Positions 32,532 through 41,834 of a stretch of DNA of 64,000 nt are shown here, in pieces. The notes beneath the pieces are model-generated. The model saw only the letters and a program-made list of their open reading frames with translations, was not told the DNA's origin and searched no databases. Source of the DNA: Carpediemonas membranifera (Eukaryota; Fornicata); the NCBI GenBank assembly GCA_019828565.1, contig JAHDYR010000012.1:930001-994000 (forward strand). The letters are read 5' to 3'. Numbering within the stretch: position 1 is the stretch's first letter; every line of letters begins with the position of its first letter. Position numbers and translations under genes: made by a program.

Positions 32532-34124
32532 CTAGAAATACTCCGCACGGAACTTACTGTGGTGGTGTCTACGCCTTGAGTGGTGCTTGAGCGTCCTCTC
32601 TGGTCCGATGGACTCGAAGGACGACTGCGGCGAGAGGGAGAGGGTCTCGCTCATATCGGTGCTCGTGGACAGCGCTGCGGGGACAATCATGGCGATTGGC
32701 TTCCCGGCCGAGGCGTCCTTGAGGGCCCTGACGGTCGACGCTGCGCTGCACTGCTCCGCGATCGAGCTTACGGTGAGACCCGAGGGCTCGGCTGTGCGCC
32801 AGTCAGCCCCCGCACCAATGAGCGTGGCTACGATGTCCCAGTGCTGCTCGCACGCTGCGGTGAGCATGGGCGTCAGACCCCGTGGAGTGAGGGCGTCGAG
32901 GTCGGCGTTCCAGCCGATGAGCAGACTGACCATGCGGATGTTGCCCTCCTCGCATGCTACATGGATCGGCCGTTGCCCAGTTGTCCTGGAGGCGTTGGGA
33001 TCCGCTCCGGCCTCGAGGAGCATGCGGGCAACGTCCACTGCGCCCTCCAGAACCGCCCGGAGGAGAGCGGTGTCACCGAACGCGTCTACAGACGTAACAC
33101 TCGCCCCATGTGCTAGGAGGAGCTGCAGAGCATCCGTCCTATTGCCGCATGCAGCGCGTATGACCGGCGAGTACCCGGTCGGGCTGGCCAGGTCGGGGTC
33201 TGCCCCCGCGTCCAGCAGACGGCCGAGCACGGCGATGTGGTTCGTTGCTACGGCCTCGAGCAGGGCTGTGTGACCCGCTGGGTCCATGCGGTCGACGTCA
33301 GCACCCGCTGTGATAAGCGCGTCGACCGTCTCGATACTGCCCGTCCGTACGGCGCAGATGAGGGGCGTCAGGCCGTTGTCTGTGGTGTTCGGGTTGGCCC
33401 CCGCCTGCACGGATCGGAGTACCAGGCCCGAGCTCTGGCTGTAGATGCTCTCAAACAGGTCGGCGTCGCAGTCTGCCAGAGGGGGCGCGTCCTCGTCGAA
33501 CCCTGCCTTGCGGAGGAGGCCGACGATGTCTCGATGACCAAGGTCCGTGGCAACCGATACTGCCGTGCGGCCCCGACGGTTGGACAGGCAGGCATCAGCC
33601 CCGGCGCCAAGCAGCTTCTGGACCACGGGCACGTTGTTCTTCGTGATGGCATGCATGAGCGGGGTATTCCCGCGGCTGTCGGGGGCGTTCACGTCGACTG
33701 CCGGATGGGCGAGCAGGGTCGCCAAGATGCCATCCTGTCCGGCGTCCACCGCGATGTGCAATGCCGTTCGATCATTCACAGACAGCATATTCACGTCGGC
33801 GTGGTACCTGAGTAGTTTCTTGAGTACTGTGTGCCGCGCGCCTGCCGCAGCCACGTGAATTGGTGCGACAATATTGGCGTCGAGCTGATCCACGTCCGCG
33901 CCGTAGCGAACGAGAATGTCAATGATATTGCTATGAATGGACTTATTTGATGCACACACGAGTGGCGTCTGGCCGTTCCCGTTGTGCCCGTTGACATCTG
34001 CTCCATTCTTCAACCAAAATTCAACAGATGCGGGATCGCCAGCCGCAATAGCGACAAACAACGACCGTATTAGCTTCTTTTTCGGGTCCTTCACTCGAAA
34101 CCCCGGGAACAAGCTTAGACGCAT
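32532..34124 (-). CDS. Ankyrin-repeat protein, intact (530 aa)
   Basis: The protein consists almost wholly of about 12-13 ankyrin repeats from residue ~40 to ~490 (for example DVNAPDSRGNTPLMHAITKN, DVDRMDPAGHTALLEAVATN). A basic start (MRLSLFPGFRVKDPKKKLIR) and a Ser/His/Arg-rich tail frame them. I see no enzymatic domain, signal peptide or membrane segment. Ankyrin stacks are protein-binding scaffolds; the partner cannot be read. One repeat near residue 225 is degenerate (FESIYSQSSGLVLRSVQAG). The 3' half of the gene, from the middle of the GHTALLEAV repeat to beyond the stop, is the source of the five upstream array copies. ATG at 34124 is the first Met in frame. Confidence 0.93.
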   Translation of the reverse strand: MRLSLFPGFRVKDPKKKLIRSLFVAIAAGDPASVEFWLKNGADVNGHNGNGQTPLVCASNKSIHSNIIDILVRYGADVDQLDANIVAPIHVAAAGARHTVLKKLLRYHADVNMLSVNDRTALHIAVDAGQDGILATLLAHPAVDVNAPDSRGNTPLMHAITKNNVPVVQKLLGAGADACLSNRRGRTAVSVATDLGHRDIVGLLRKAGFDEDAPPLADCDADLFESIYSQSSGLVLRSVQAGANPNTTDNGLTPLICAVRTGSIETVDALITAGADVDRMDPAGHTALLEAVATNHIAVLGRLLDAGADPDLASPTGYSPVIRAACGNRTDALQLLLAHGASVTSVDAFGDTALLRAVLEGAVDVARMLLEAGADPNASRTTGQRPIHVACEEGNIRMVSLLIGWNADLDALTPRGLTPMLTAACEQHWDIVATLIGAGADWRTAEPSGLTVSSIAEQCSAASTVRALKDASAGKPIAMIVPAALSTSTDMSETLSLSPQSSFESIGPERTLKHHSRRRHHHSKFRAEYF

Positions 34125-34324
34125 TGGCTGGTCGCTGAATTATCCGATTCTCTTGTGATTCTCAATGAAGCGACCGACGACGACTAAAGTAAGGTTTGTA
34201 TACGAGGCCTGCCAGTGGCACTTGCTGTTGCCCTTGGTGAGCAACTTAAGACGCGCTGGGCAAGATTATCTATTTCGGGATAAGCGCCACAGCTCATCGC
34301 CATTCTCAATACGGGCATCCCCGT

Positions 34325-36394
34325 TTAAACCTCGTTTATCGTCTTCAGTGATTCCAGCACCCGCTTGCGGGCCGACTTTCCGAGGGGCGCCACGTCCAGG
34401 GGCAGGTCACGCTGGGCGATCACCTGAACCGTCGGGGCGCCCTGACCGCGGGTGTCGTGGGCGATAAGGAAGTAGCTCGGGTACTGCAGCTGCAGCTCGT
34501 ACAGCACCAGCAACACGACACCCATCGCCACCTGCATCAGCTCAGCGTCCGCGGGGGGCGCCAGGCCGGGCGACACAGCGGAGCACACGCCCCAGAAGAC
34601 GTCAACGGGCATCGACCACGAGGGGGTGCGGGCCCCGATGCAGTGAGCCACGCGCAGCACAGTCTGCATGACGTCGCCGAGGACTTCGCTGTCGGACCGG
34701 GCGAGCCGCACGCCGCCGGCCAGCAGAGTGGGGAGGGCGCGCTCGAGCAGCGGCATGGGCTCGTCCTGGCCCCACTCAGTCCGGTCGCACAGCTGGCAAA
34801 GCCCGACGTCGCCCAGCCCGGGCAGTGTCAGCACCGTCGGCATCCCCACGGCGTCGAGCCATGCCTCCAGCCTGGCCAGTACCGTCTGGGGTCCGTGCGG
34901 GGCCAGGGCGTGCGGGGCCGAGGCGGGCAGCGGGTCTCGATGCAGTACTCGACCCGGGGCCGGTTGGGCCTTCTCCTCGGCCGCTGGGTCGGGAGCCGGC
35001 TGTGGCTCGGGCGCGGGGTCCCGCCCATGAGCACGCTCCTTCCGCTCCTTCTTCTTCAGCTTTCGCTCGTGGCGAGCGCGGCGCTCGTCGAGGGTGAGGT
35101 CCTCAACGAGGAGACGTTCCCTGAGGGCGGTCAGGTCGTCGTGGAGCATCGCCATGAGCGTGTCCTGGACTGCGGCCGCGATGAAGTACTGCAGCAGCCG
35201 CATGCTCTCCGCAGCCCGCGTCCGCTCCTTCTGGAGCTTAGCACGGGCCTTCTTGCGGGCCTGCCGCTTCTTCTTCGGGTCCATGGCGTTGTACCCGTCG
35301 ATCAGGGCCCCCCAATTCGTCGGCCCGTCCGACGCCTCCTTAGGGCCCGCGGGCGGTGTGGGGGGCGCCATGAGCGGGCCAAACAGCACCAGAAGCGACT
35401 CCATCTGATCGCTCATCGACCGCCAGACGGGCTCCACGGACTCGCCCGCGTCGAGTCGGGCCATCAGCTGCTGGAACTCGGCGCCCAGGGCTGCCGCGTC
35501 AATGGCGGCCTCCGGAGGGTACTCCTGCGCGATGCGGGCCTCGACCTCCTGCTGCCGCATGAGTGTCTGGTATCGGGTGACGATCTCGTCCACAACGGAC
35601 AGGAAGTGCTCGCCCTCAGGCCGCCGACTCAGCTCCCGTGCCAGGCTGTCAACGCGGGTGGGCAGGCCAGTGTCGTCGGTGAACAGGAACTGGCACTCAA
35701 GCCGGGCCCACGGGGCGCCCTCGGTGGGGCATGGCGGGGGCGTTTCGAGCGGCACAGGTGTGGCGTCCTCGGGGAAGAACATGCGCAGCAGACTCATGAG
35801 GTGGCGCTCGCGGCGCTTGGTGTCGGGTGCGGGGAGCAGGTCCAGACGGGACTGGAGGATCGACAGAACCGGGGCCTCGTCGGGGATGTCCTGCAGCACA
35901 GAGCACTGGCGGTTCAGACACACGATGACAGACTCGATATCGATGAAGGCAATTGCGTTGCGGTGCTTGCGGGGTAGGGTATCGTAGTACTGCTTGTACA
36001 CGGCCACAGAGGGCACCGCGTCGGACCAAATGTCCAGCGCGTCGGGAACGGGAGCCTGCGTACGGGGCATGCGTTCCAGCCCGGCGTCCCTAAGCTCGTG
36101 GCCGAGCAGGGTTGGAGGCGGTGTGGATGGCGCAGTGGGGGCTGCCGAAGCAGCAAACTGTTCGTGAACAATCGCCTCTGGAGGTGAAAGAGGCTCGATA
36201 ACCTTCTCAATAAGAGCTGGCGTGTCCTCAGGTTTGGCTTTGGGGCTAACTCTGGCGGATGGCGGGCTCTCTTCTGCGTTTGTCGTCTCCATCTCGACTA
36301 TATCGCAATAGAAGAACACAGGATCTTCATTAGCCAACTGATCAAGGAGTCCGCGAACGAGCCGGTACGGAGAGAGCGAATCGGCGGCGTTCAT
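34325..36394 (-). CDS. Hypothetical protein (689 aa), Pro/Ala-rich with basic coiled segment
   Basis: I do not recognise the family. Residues ~40-115 are Pro/Ser/Ala-rich and probably disordered. Residues ~120-340 look globular (AIAFIDIESVIVCLNRQCSVL). Residues ~365-480 are strongly charged (DPKKKRQARKKARAKLQKERTR, HERKLKKKERKERAHGR are within it) and likely helical. Residues ~520-660 are hydrophobic and helical (MGVVLLVLYELQLQYPSYFL). There is no signal peptide and no clear transmembrane anchor. The neighbour to the left is the ankyrin gene, same strand, 200 bp away. The long plus-strand ORF at 34457-35977 is its antisense shadow. Confidence 0.8.
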   Translation of the reverse strand: MNAADSLSPYRLVRGLLDQLANEDPVFFYCDIVEMETTNAEESPPSARVSPKAKPEDTPALIEKVIEPLSPPEAIVHEQFAASAAPTAPSTPPPTLLGHELRDAGLERMPRTQAPVPDALDIWSDAVPSVAVYKQYYDTLPRKHRNAIAFIDIESVIVCLNRQCSVLQDIPDEAPVLSILQSRLDLLPAPDTKRRERHLMSLLRMFFPEDATPVPLETPPPCPTEGAPWARLECQFLFTDDTGLPTRVDSLARELSRRPEGEHFLSVVDEIVTRYQTLMRQQEVEARIAQEYPPEAAIDAAALGAEFQQLMARLDAGESVEPVWRSMSDQMESLLVLFGPLMAPPTPPAGPKEASDGPTNWGALIDGYNAMDPKKKRQARKKARAKLQKERTRAAESMRLLQYFIAAAVQDTLMAMLHDDLTALRERLLVEDLTLDERRARHERKLKKKERKERAHGRDPAPEPQPAPDPAAEEKAQPAPGRVLHRDPLPASAPHALAPHGPQTVLARLEAWLDAVGMPTVLTLPGLGDVGLCQLCDRTEWGQDEPMPLLERALPTLLAGGVRLARSDSEVLGDVMQTVLRVAHCIGARTPSWSMPVDVFWGVCSAVSPGLAPPADAELMQVAMGVVLLVLYELQLQYPSYFLIAHDTRGQGAPTVQVIAQRDLPLDVAPLGKSARKRVLESLKTINEV

Positions 36395-36594
36395 AGGGGA
36401 CCTTGATGTCTGACTTTCGTCGAGTCACTATGACCTCGTCATTTCATCCCGCCCATGTCAGACCGGAAATGGACACCGAAAATTCGCTATATTAGGTGAG
36501 GCCACATACTTTGATCTCTTGTCGAGCAAGTCTAATCCCGTGTGATTTAGAATCCGGCGTGCTGTCGCTTTGTTTGCTCAGTTTGGCGCCTGAG

Positions 36595-37353
36595 CTATAC
36601 TCCCAGCCCCCGGTAGACCATAGCCGTGACAGATCGCTCCTCGGCGGCCTCGTCCCGGTCCACCGCAGGCTGCTGGAGCTGGGAGGGGCTCGGGTGGCGG
36701 TCAAAGAATCCAGCTCGCACGTCAGCTACCCACTCACGCCGCTGCTCGGTAATAGGGGCCATGATGGCTACGTCAACAGGCGGCTGGACGGGCTCCGTGA
36801 CGATGAATGGTTGTTGCTGCACCATGGGGGCCGCCATCAAGACCGACCGACGGGACCTGTGCTGACTGGCCCCAGCCAATGACTCAGGCTGCTTAGCGGC
36901 TGTCTGCTTTCTGGTTTGCGTGCGGCGGGGTGGATCCTCTTCAAAGTCTTGCAGCAGCTTCGCGGGGTCATCGACGAGGAGCTCCGTCCCAAACTCAGGC
37001 AGTTTGACATTGGGCTTGAGGGAGTAGTGCTTGACCGTGGAGTGCTCCGGGTCGTAGTCGGTGACGTGCACGTTCAGCTTCTCTCCTGGGAACGCCTTAT
37101 TTCGCAGAAAATCAACACTCTCGTGCGCTGGAGCGAAACGGAACTCATTTGTTCCGTACGAGTATACATTCTTCCCTGATTTGATCGACACGAACAGACT
37201 GCAGCCACAAATTCTCGAGATCTCATGGCTTTTGCTCACGATGCTGCGCTTTCTCTTGCTAAACGTAGTATTCCGCCTCTTTCGATCAGTGATGAATGTG
37301 AGGCTGCGAGATCGTTTCGTCTCGGACGGCTCATCCATCCTGCCCGTTTTCAT
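36595..37353 (-). CDS. MADS-box (SRF-type) transcription factor
   Basis: The protein has 252 residues. Residues ~17-75 form a MADS box: FITDRKRRNTTFSKRKRSIV is the basic DNA-binding helix, and SHEISRICGCSLFVSIKSGK the dimerising helix and strands. MADS proteins bind CC(A/T)6GG-like sites as dimers. After the box (FRNKAFPGEKLNVHVTDYD) the sequence leaves known patterns, and no K-box is present, so it belongs to the type I/SRF-like group. The C-terminal half is Gln/Pro-rich (MAAPMVQQQPF), suggestive of a transactivation region. The arrangement RKRRNTTFSKRK is typical although the usual R-x-V start is degenerate. Confidence 0.9.
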   Translation of the reverse strand: MKTGRMDEPSETKRSRSLTFITDRKRRNTTFSKRKRSIVSKSHEISRICGCSLFVSIKSGKNVYSYGTNEFRFAPAHESVDFLRNKAFPGEKLNVHVTDYDPEHSTVKHYSLKPNVKLPEFGTELLVDDPAKLLQDFEEDPPRRTQTRKQTAAKQPESLAGASQHRSRRSVLMAAPMVQQQPFIVTEPVQPPVDVAIMAPITEQRREWVADVRAGFFDRHPSPSQLQQPAVDRDEAAEERSVTAMVYRGLGV

Positions 37354-37676
37354 GATGATCTCCTGTTTTTTTCTTGCACTCCCCCCGATTTGCGGGATCT
37401 TGTGTAGGACCCCTCTATATCATTCTCACATCCCGTATATTGTCTCAGATTTGAGCCTCGTCATCGGTGAATCTTGGCGTGTAAATGAGACAGATTTCAA
37501 GATCAAGCAGTGAAAATCCACCCGAGAAATAGAGACTGGCTAATAAAAACAGCTCCACAACCGGGTTGACGCAGTTTCAATGCCTGGCAAGGGCAGAACT
37601 TCCAAAACCCCAGCCAGGGGCGGCAAATGCCGGCAAACCTTGTTGTGTTTATATAGCGACAGAGTGACAGAGCGCC
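37354..37676. other. Intergenic region upstream of the MADS-box gene
   Basis: This 323 bp lies between the start of the MADS gene and the stop of the Hch1-like gene, both on the minus strand. It should contain the MADS-gene promoter. I see no gene. A sequence CCGTATATTG near 37435 is one base pair away from a CArG-like box on each side, too weak to claim as a site. Confidence 0.5.
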
Positions 37677-38099
37677 TTACTTCTCCCGGAGCTCATCGAT
37701 GAAAGCGACAAGCATCTCCCCGATCTTCTTCGTGTCGACGGCGGCCGTGACCTTGTCGTAGCAGCCGCTGCCACTGGGCGACGTCACCGTGACGTTCACC
37801 TTGAAGGCCTGGTCGTCCACGTCGTCGCAGAAGTCCGGGATGGCGATCTTGGCAGAGACCTTGCCGTCCGCATCCTCGCCCTCAAGGTCAATCTCGATCT
37901 TCATATCGTAACCCTCGTAGCGTTTTCCCTTGCGGATGTTCACGTAAGCATCACCAGACACAGTTTTGCAAACGCTTGTCATCTTCAGATCGCCGGATTC
38001 GAACTCGAGGCCAGAGAACATCTCCTTCAGCCGATCGCAAGCCCAGGAGCTCCACTTCTTCTCTTCCCAATGCCACTGGTTAACGTTCCATGTAGACAT
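37677..38099 (-). CDS. Hch1-like Hsp90 cochaperone (Aha1 N-terminal domain only)
   Basis: The protein has 140 residues starting at MSTWNVNQWHWEEKKWSSWA. This is the opening of the Aha1 N-terminal domain, in which NxNxWHWEEK is the most conserved block, followed by SVCKTVSGDAYVNIRKGKR and YEGYDMKIEIDLEG. This domain binds the Hsp90 middle domain and stimulates its ATPase. Full Aha1 proteins (~340 residues) have a second C-terminal domain, which is missing here. The stop is followed by AT-rich non-coding sequence, so the short form is probably genuine, like yeast Hch1. An upstream Met-like codon at 38150 would add 17 residues that do not resemble the family, so 38099 is preferred. Confidence 0.92.
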   Translation of the reverse strand: MSTWNVNQWHWEEKKWSSWACDRLKEMFSGLEFESGDLKMTSVCKTVSGDAYVNIRKGKRYEGYDMKIEIDLEGEDADGKVSAKIAIPDFCDDVDDQAFKVNVTVTSPSGSGCYDKVTAAVDTKKIGEMLVAFIDELREK

Positions 38100-38272
38100 G
38101 ATTTCCAATTCAGGTAGAAGATTTCGGCTGCGTTCTTGTCGCAATGACAAGTCCGATCAATCCGTGGGATCAATTCCATGGGCATTTATGGTTGTTTCGA
38201 ATTACATAAGTTGAACATAAATCCCGAGATATCACGAGATATGTTTATCTTAACCGTTATAGAAGCTGATAA

Positions 38273-40120
38273 TCACCCCTTGTTCTCTGGGGAGGCGTAA
38301 CCATGCATCGCGGTGTTCGCAGTTTGGCACTTGGGGCAGAGGTAGCCGGTATTGATCTTCGTTGCTTCAAACCGGTGGTCGCACTGCAAGCACTGAGCCA
38401 CGACCCGCGGGAACATGGAGTCGAACTCGTCCCGCTGGTCGGGGGGGAGGCGGTTTCGGTGGATCTTGATGTCGATCTCCTCTGACCGGATGATGTCAGC
38501 CCTAAACTGCTCCCAAGAGTCGCGCTCCTTGCCCTCGATGATCAGCTTCTTGCACAGCGGGCATTGGACGTTGTCCGCGCTGACCATGCTCCACCAGCAG
38601 CTCGTGTGCATGGCGTGGCCGCAGGGCAGCTGGATTGGGGGGATCTTGTGGAGCCGCATGTCCTCGAAGCACACAGGGCAGTCCTTATCGAACTCTTGCG
38701 TGGCGTTCGGGGAGCAGTGGTGGACGATGGTGATGGCGGGCGACGGGTAGCAGCAGCCGCACACGTCACAGTGGACGTTCGTCTCGCGGGTCCCGACGAG
38801 GCAGAACCCGCACTTGTCACAGTGATAGATGAGCTTGCACGGGTGCTTATCGAGCATCTTGCACTTGTCGCAGTAGTAGTTGGCGACGTCCTTGCCGCAG
38901 TGGTGGCACGCCATCCCGATGGGGCCCTTCATCCCACACCAGAGGCAGTGCATGTGCGTCACGGCCATGCGGTCGAAGCGGTGGTCGTCGACGGTTGCGT
39001 CGTGACAGAATCTGCAGGGGAAGTGGTCATCGCACGTCGGGCAGTAGAGCTCGGCGTCCCGCATGTAGTGGCGGCACCCGTGGGGCTCGTGGCGGTACTC
39101 CGTTATGGGGATGTTGCGGATGACCCAGCTGGCCATCTCACACAGCACCTGCATGTGCGTGTAGAGCTCGTGGTACGTGTCCTGGAAGATGCGCTCGTAC
39201 GCCACCTCGCGGTCCAGCCCCGTGACCTCCTCGGGGACGTGCGGGCCCAGGAACTCGTCCCTAATGAGGGTGTAGACGTCGTTGTAGTACGACTCGTGGA
39301 CGAGGTCCTCCATGGCTGTCTCGCACGCCGCGCCGCTGTCCATGTACGCCGCACGGAACTGCGCCTCGGTCATGACATTGCCGTGCTCGTCCTCGGCCTG
39401 GCTGAGCCCCAGAAAGAGCCGGCCGTCCTCGGGGACCAGGGTGTGCAGGGCTGCCCGGATCTCTGGTGTCACGATGTCTGACGCCAGCACAAGCTCGGCC
39501 AGCTGCGTCTTCTCGAGCTCGTCTGGCTGATCTAGCGAGAGATCGCCGACCGACATCATCAGCATGGGCCGCATGGAGTTAATGGGGGCGTTTGCCTCGA
39601 GCGATTCGACTTCGCGGATGATCGCCTGGATCTCATCCTCCTGACGGGCCTCAATGTCGGGATCGTTGTCCTCGCCCCCCTCCTGGTTGCGGACCCCGGT
39701 GAAGGTGAGGACGTCGCTGACCCGCGGGTTCCGTGACGTCTGATCGGGGGAGGGGCCCGACTGCGACGAGGCTATACGCGGGCTCCGCTGCAAGATGCGA
39801 AGCACACCGTCGCGCCACTTCCTGTGGCGCCGGTCAACTGCAAGGCGCTGCTTCACGTCCTCAATGTGGTTGGTCTGCATGTCGATAAAACCATCAATGA
39901 GCTTATCGATCAGTTCTATGCTCACATTAGCAAACATAACATAGGCATCTTGAGCCACTTTCGTCGTATTGACGAAAGATTGCAATTCCTGCCGTTGCCG
40001 CTCTTGCACACGTTTCATCTTCTCATCAGGAGTCAGGTCGGGGCTTTTCATGATCTCTTGTACCGTGAGAAGCCCACTCATACCTTCACTGGCATTGCTT
40101 TCCGTCTTCTCGGAACCCAT
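38273..40120 (-). CDS. CHY zinc-finger / RING-H2 E3 ubiquitin ligase (PIRH2/RCHY1 type)
   Basis: The protein has 615 residues. The C-terminal half has the RCHY1 order. A CHY-type finger starts near 345 (HEPHGCRHYMRDAELYCPTC). A CTCHY region follows with repeated C-x2-C pairs (HCDKCGFCLVGTRETNVHCD). A RING-H2 lies near 479-520 (DCPVCFEDM ... LPCGHAMHTSCW ... CPLCKK), and a terminal zinc ribbon near 575-600 (CLQCDHRF ... CPKCQ). In known members the RING recruits an E2 and the CHY part binds substrate. The first ~335 residues are an acidic, helical extension (YMFANVSIELIDKLIDGFID) not found in the ~260-residue animal protein; plant and algal relatives also have long N-termini. It was probably acquired for partner binding. 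Confidence 0.92.
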   Translation of the reverse strand: MGSEKTESNASEGMSGLLTVQEIMKSPDLTPDEKMKRVQERQRQELQSFVNTTKVAQDAYVMFANVSIELIDKLIDGFIDMQTNHIEDVKQRLAVDRRHRKWRDGVLRILQRSPRIASSQSGPSPDQTSRNPRVSDVLTFTGVRNQEGGEDNDPDIEARQEDEIQAIIREVESLEANAPINSMRPMLMMSVGDLSLDQPDELEKTQLAELVLASDIVTPEIRAALHTLVPEDGRLFLGLSQAEDEHGNVMTEAQFRAAYMDSGAACETAMEDLVHESYYNDVYTLIRDEFLGPHVPEEVTGLDREVAYERIFQDTYHELYTHMQVLCEMASWVIRNIPITEYRHEPHGCRHYMRDAELYCPTCDDHFPCRFCHDATVDDHRFDRMAVTHMHCLWCGMKGPIGMACHHCGKDVANYYCDKCKMLDKHPCKLIYHCDKCGFCLVGTRETNVHCDVCGCCYPSPAITIVHHCSPNATQEFDKDCPVCFEDMRLHKIPPIQLPCGHAMHTSCWWSMVSADNVQCPLCKKLIIEGKERDSWEQFRADIIRSEEIDIKIHRNRLPPDQRDEFDSMFPRVVAQCLQCDHRFEATKINTGYLCPKCQTANTAMHGYASPENKG

Positions 40121-40230
40121 GGCTGGTCAGACGTTAGTTAGTGAAGAAACCTGCTTCGGACGAGACAAATACATCATTCATTTACCGTTTACATAAGGCT
40201 TCAACTGGTGACGGGGGCATCAGTACAGCA

Positions 40231-41625
40231 CTACACAGCAGTAGACAGCAGGGTCTCGAGTGCCTCCTCCCCGTCGCCGTGGACGGAGCTGCCTCGGGGC
40301 AACAGTGAGGTCAAGGCGATAAGAGCGAGGGCCAGACCCACCGCTATGATCATGAGCAGCACTACAACCAGTGCCACCAGGATAAAGGCTGCGATGCCGA
40401 GTAGAAGTAGCATCGACATCGGCAGGTTGTTCCCGTCACCGGGGGCGGTCGGGGCGGTCGGGGGGCCGAAGACGAGCACACGGCCCGCCTCGTCGTCGAT
40501 ACCGTACGACCCAACAAACGCAACGTCCGCCCCCACGGCGAGGGCGAACCCAAAGAGGTCGCCAACATCGCCGCCAGTGGCCGTGGCCATCGCCGTGCGA
40601 GTCCAGCGTCCCTGCTTGAGCTTGAACACAACTGCCGCACCCTGGTTCTCGGCGTAGCCCGGCATGCCGATCCAGGCGCCGGCCTCGCACAGGCATACCG
40701 ACGCCCCGAGCATCTGCCCTTCGGCCACGGTGTCAGGCTCCAGAGTCTGCTTCAGGGTCCAGACCGTGCCAGTCCGGGTGAAGGCGTATGCGGCGCCGCT
40801 GAGGGAGTGGTCGCCCGAGTGGTGTGACGCCCCGACCAGCATGTGCTCCCCGTCAACTGCCACGGCGCCGCCAAAGAAGTCGTTCGCATGGCCACTGGGG
40901 GCATGGACGACGGATTGCACGGCCCAGCTCCCGGATCTGGGGATGAAGACGCTGACCGTGCCCGGGCTGAACGAGTCGTGTGCACCCACTGCCACCGAGT
41001 AGCTGTCGAACGCCACCGCGGCCCCAAAGTACCCCGCGCTCTCCGACGGTGGGGACAGTGTCGTGTTGAGCATCCATACTCCCGCAGACCGGTGAAAGAT
41101 GAAGACCCGGCCAGCATTGGCTTGGGGGGCGCCAATAACGAGGACGTCGCCAGAAACCGCCACGCTACTGCCGAATCCAGCAGCGGAACCGGGGGCTTGA
41201 ATCTTGGCCTGCTGCAGCCATTGGCCTGAGACATCCACGAAGACGTACACGGCGGTGTCGTGGGGAGCACCGACCACCACGGTGTCGCCATCAATGTCGA
41301 CAGCCTTGCCAAAGGCGCTCTGGGCTGCAATTCCGCTACCGGCGAGCTCCGCAGTCTGCTGCCAGTGGTCATTCTTCAGCGATATGATGTACGCCGCTCC
41401 GGCGTCGTCGCCCATTTTGTTGCTTTGATACGCACCTACAATGGCTGTAGTAGCATCAGCTGCAACGGAGAAGCCGAACGCGCTGTAGCTAGACGCGTCT
41501 GAGGCCTTGATTTCTGCAATCTCGGTCCAAGCAGTCGAACTTGCGGCGACAGAGGGCTGCAGAGAAGCCAGAAGCAATGATAATGCCAGCACAATGAATG
41601 GACCGGTTATTGATCCGACAGCCAT
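40231..41625 (-). CDS. FG-GAP beta-propeller membrane protein
   Basis: The protein has 464 residues. An N-terminal signal peptide (FIVLALSLLLASLQPSVAAS) precedes about seven FG-GAP-type blades. The blades carry repeated FGxxVA-x-GD-x-x-VVGAP-like motifs, for example VAVSGDVLVIGAPQANAGRV and VAFDSYSVAVGAHDSFSPG. A long hydrophobic stretch near 405-450 (LLGIAAFILVALVVVLLMI) should anchor it in the membrane, leaving a short cytosolic tail. The layout is that of an extracellular or luminal integrin-alpha-like propeller; no integrin-specific domains follow. Start is the ATG at 41625; the codon before it is TTG. The ligand is unknown. Confidence 0.9.
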   Translation of the reverse strand: MAVGSITGPFIVLALSLLLASLQPSVAASSTAWTEIAEIKASDASSYSAFGFSVAADATTAIVGAYQSNKMGDDAGAAYIISLKNDHWQQTAELAGSGIAAQSAFGKAVDIDGDTVVVGAPHDTAVYVFVDVSGQWLQQAKIQAPGSAAGFGSSVAVSGDVLVIGAPQANAGRVFIFHRSAGVWMLNTTLSPPSESAGYFGAAVAFDSYSVAVGAHDSFSPGTVSVFIPRSGSWAVQSVVHAPSGHANDFFGGAVAVDGEHMLVGASHHSGDHSLSGAAYAFTRTGTVWTLKQTLEPDTVAEGQMLGASVCLCEAGAWIGMPGYAENQGAAVVFKLKQGRWTRTAMATATGGDVGDLFGFALAVGADVAFVGSYGIDDEAGRVLVFGPPTAPTAPGDGNNLPMSMLLLLGIAAFILVALVVVLLMIIAVGLALALIALTSLLPRGSSVHGDGEEALETLLSTAV

Positions 41626-41834
41626 CAAATCGATATTGGTATAAGCCGATCACTGGCAGTTTTGCCTGCAACCCCCGGCACACTCACAGTCTGTCAGGCA
41701 ACTCACTCCCCAAGTGGTCCTGATGCCCTTTTGGCACGTCTCAAATGCAGTAATGCAGCAATGCAGCAATGAAGCTTTATCCGCGGGAACAAGATGGCAA
41801 GGGCACTACAACTGAGCCAAGCTCATGCCCCGAT

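Larger units (their letters stand above)
13809..33266 (-). repeat. Tandem array of ~1.896 kb units with 3' ankyrin gene fragments
   Basis: Each unit starts with CTTCCCTTTTGTTCG. Units are 13809-24090 (1896 bp once the 8.4 kb insertion is subtracted), 24091-25985, 25986-27880, 27881-29778 and 29779-31675. A sixth, 31676-33266, continues into the intact ankyrin gene instead of the junction piece. In each unit the first ~855 bp holds nothing I can call a gene (it corresponds to the 3' flank of the intact gene). The next ~735 bp is the 3' ankyrin coding part on the minus strand, and the last ~305 bp is a piece of another gene. The copies I compared differ mainly by one-base changes in homopolymer runs. 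Confidence 0.95.

Noticed and set aside
24091-33266. Tandem array as a CRISPR or satellite array
   Set aside because: Units are 1.9 kb, contain coding sequence and derive from an adjacent gene; this is a segmental tandem duplication.
34457-35977. Plus-strand 506-codon ORF
   Set aside because: It is antisense to the 689-residue hypothetical gene, rich in Leu/Arg/Gln as expected for the complement of a biased gene.
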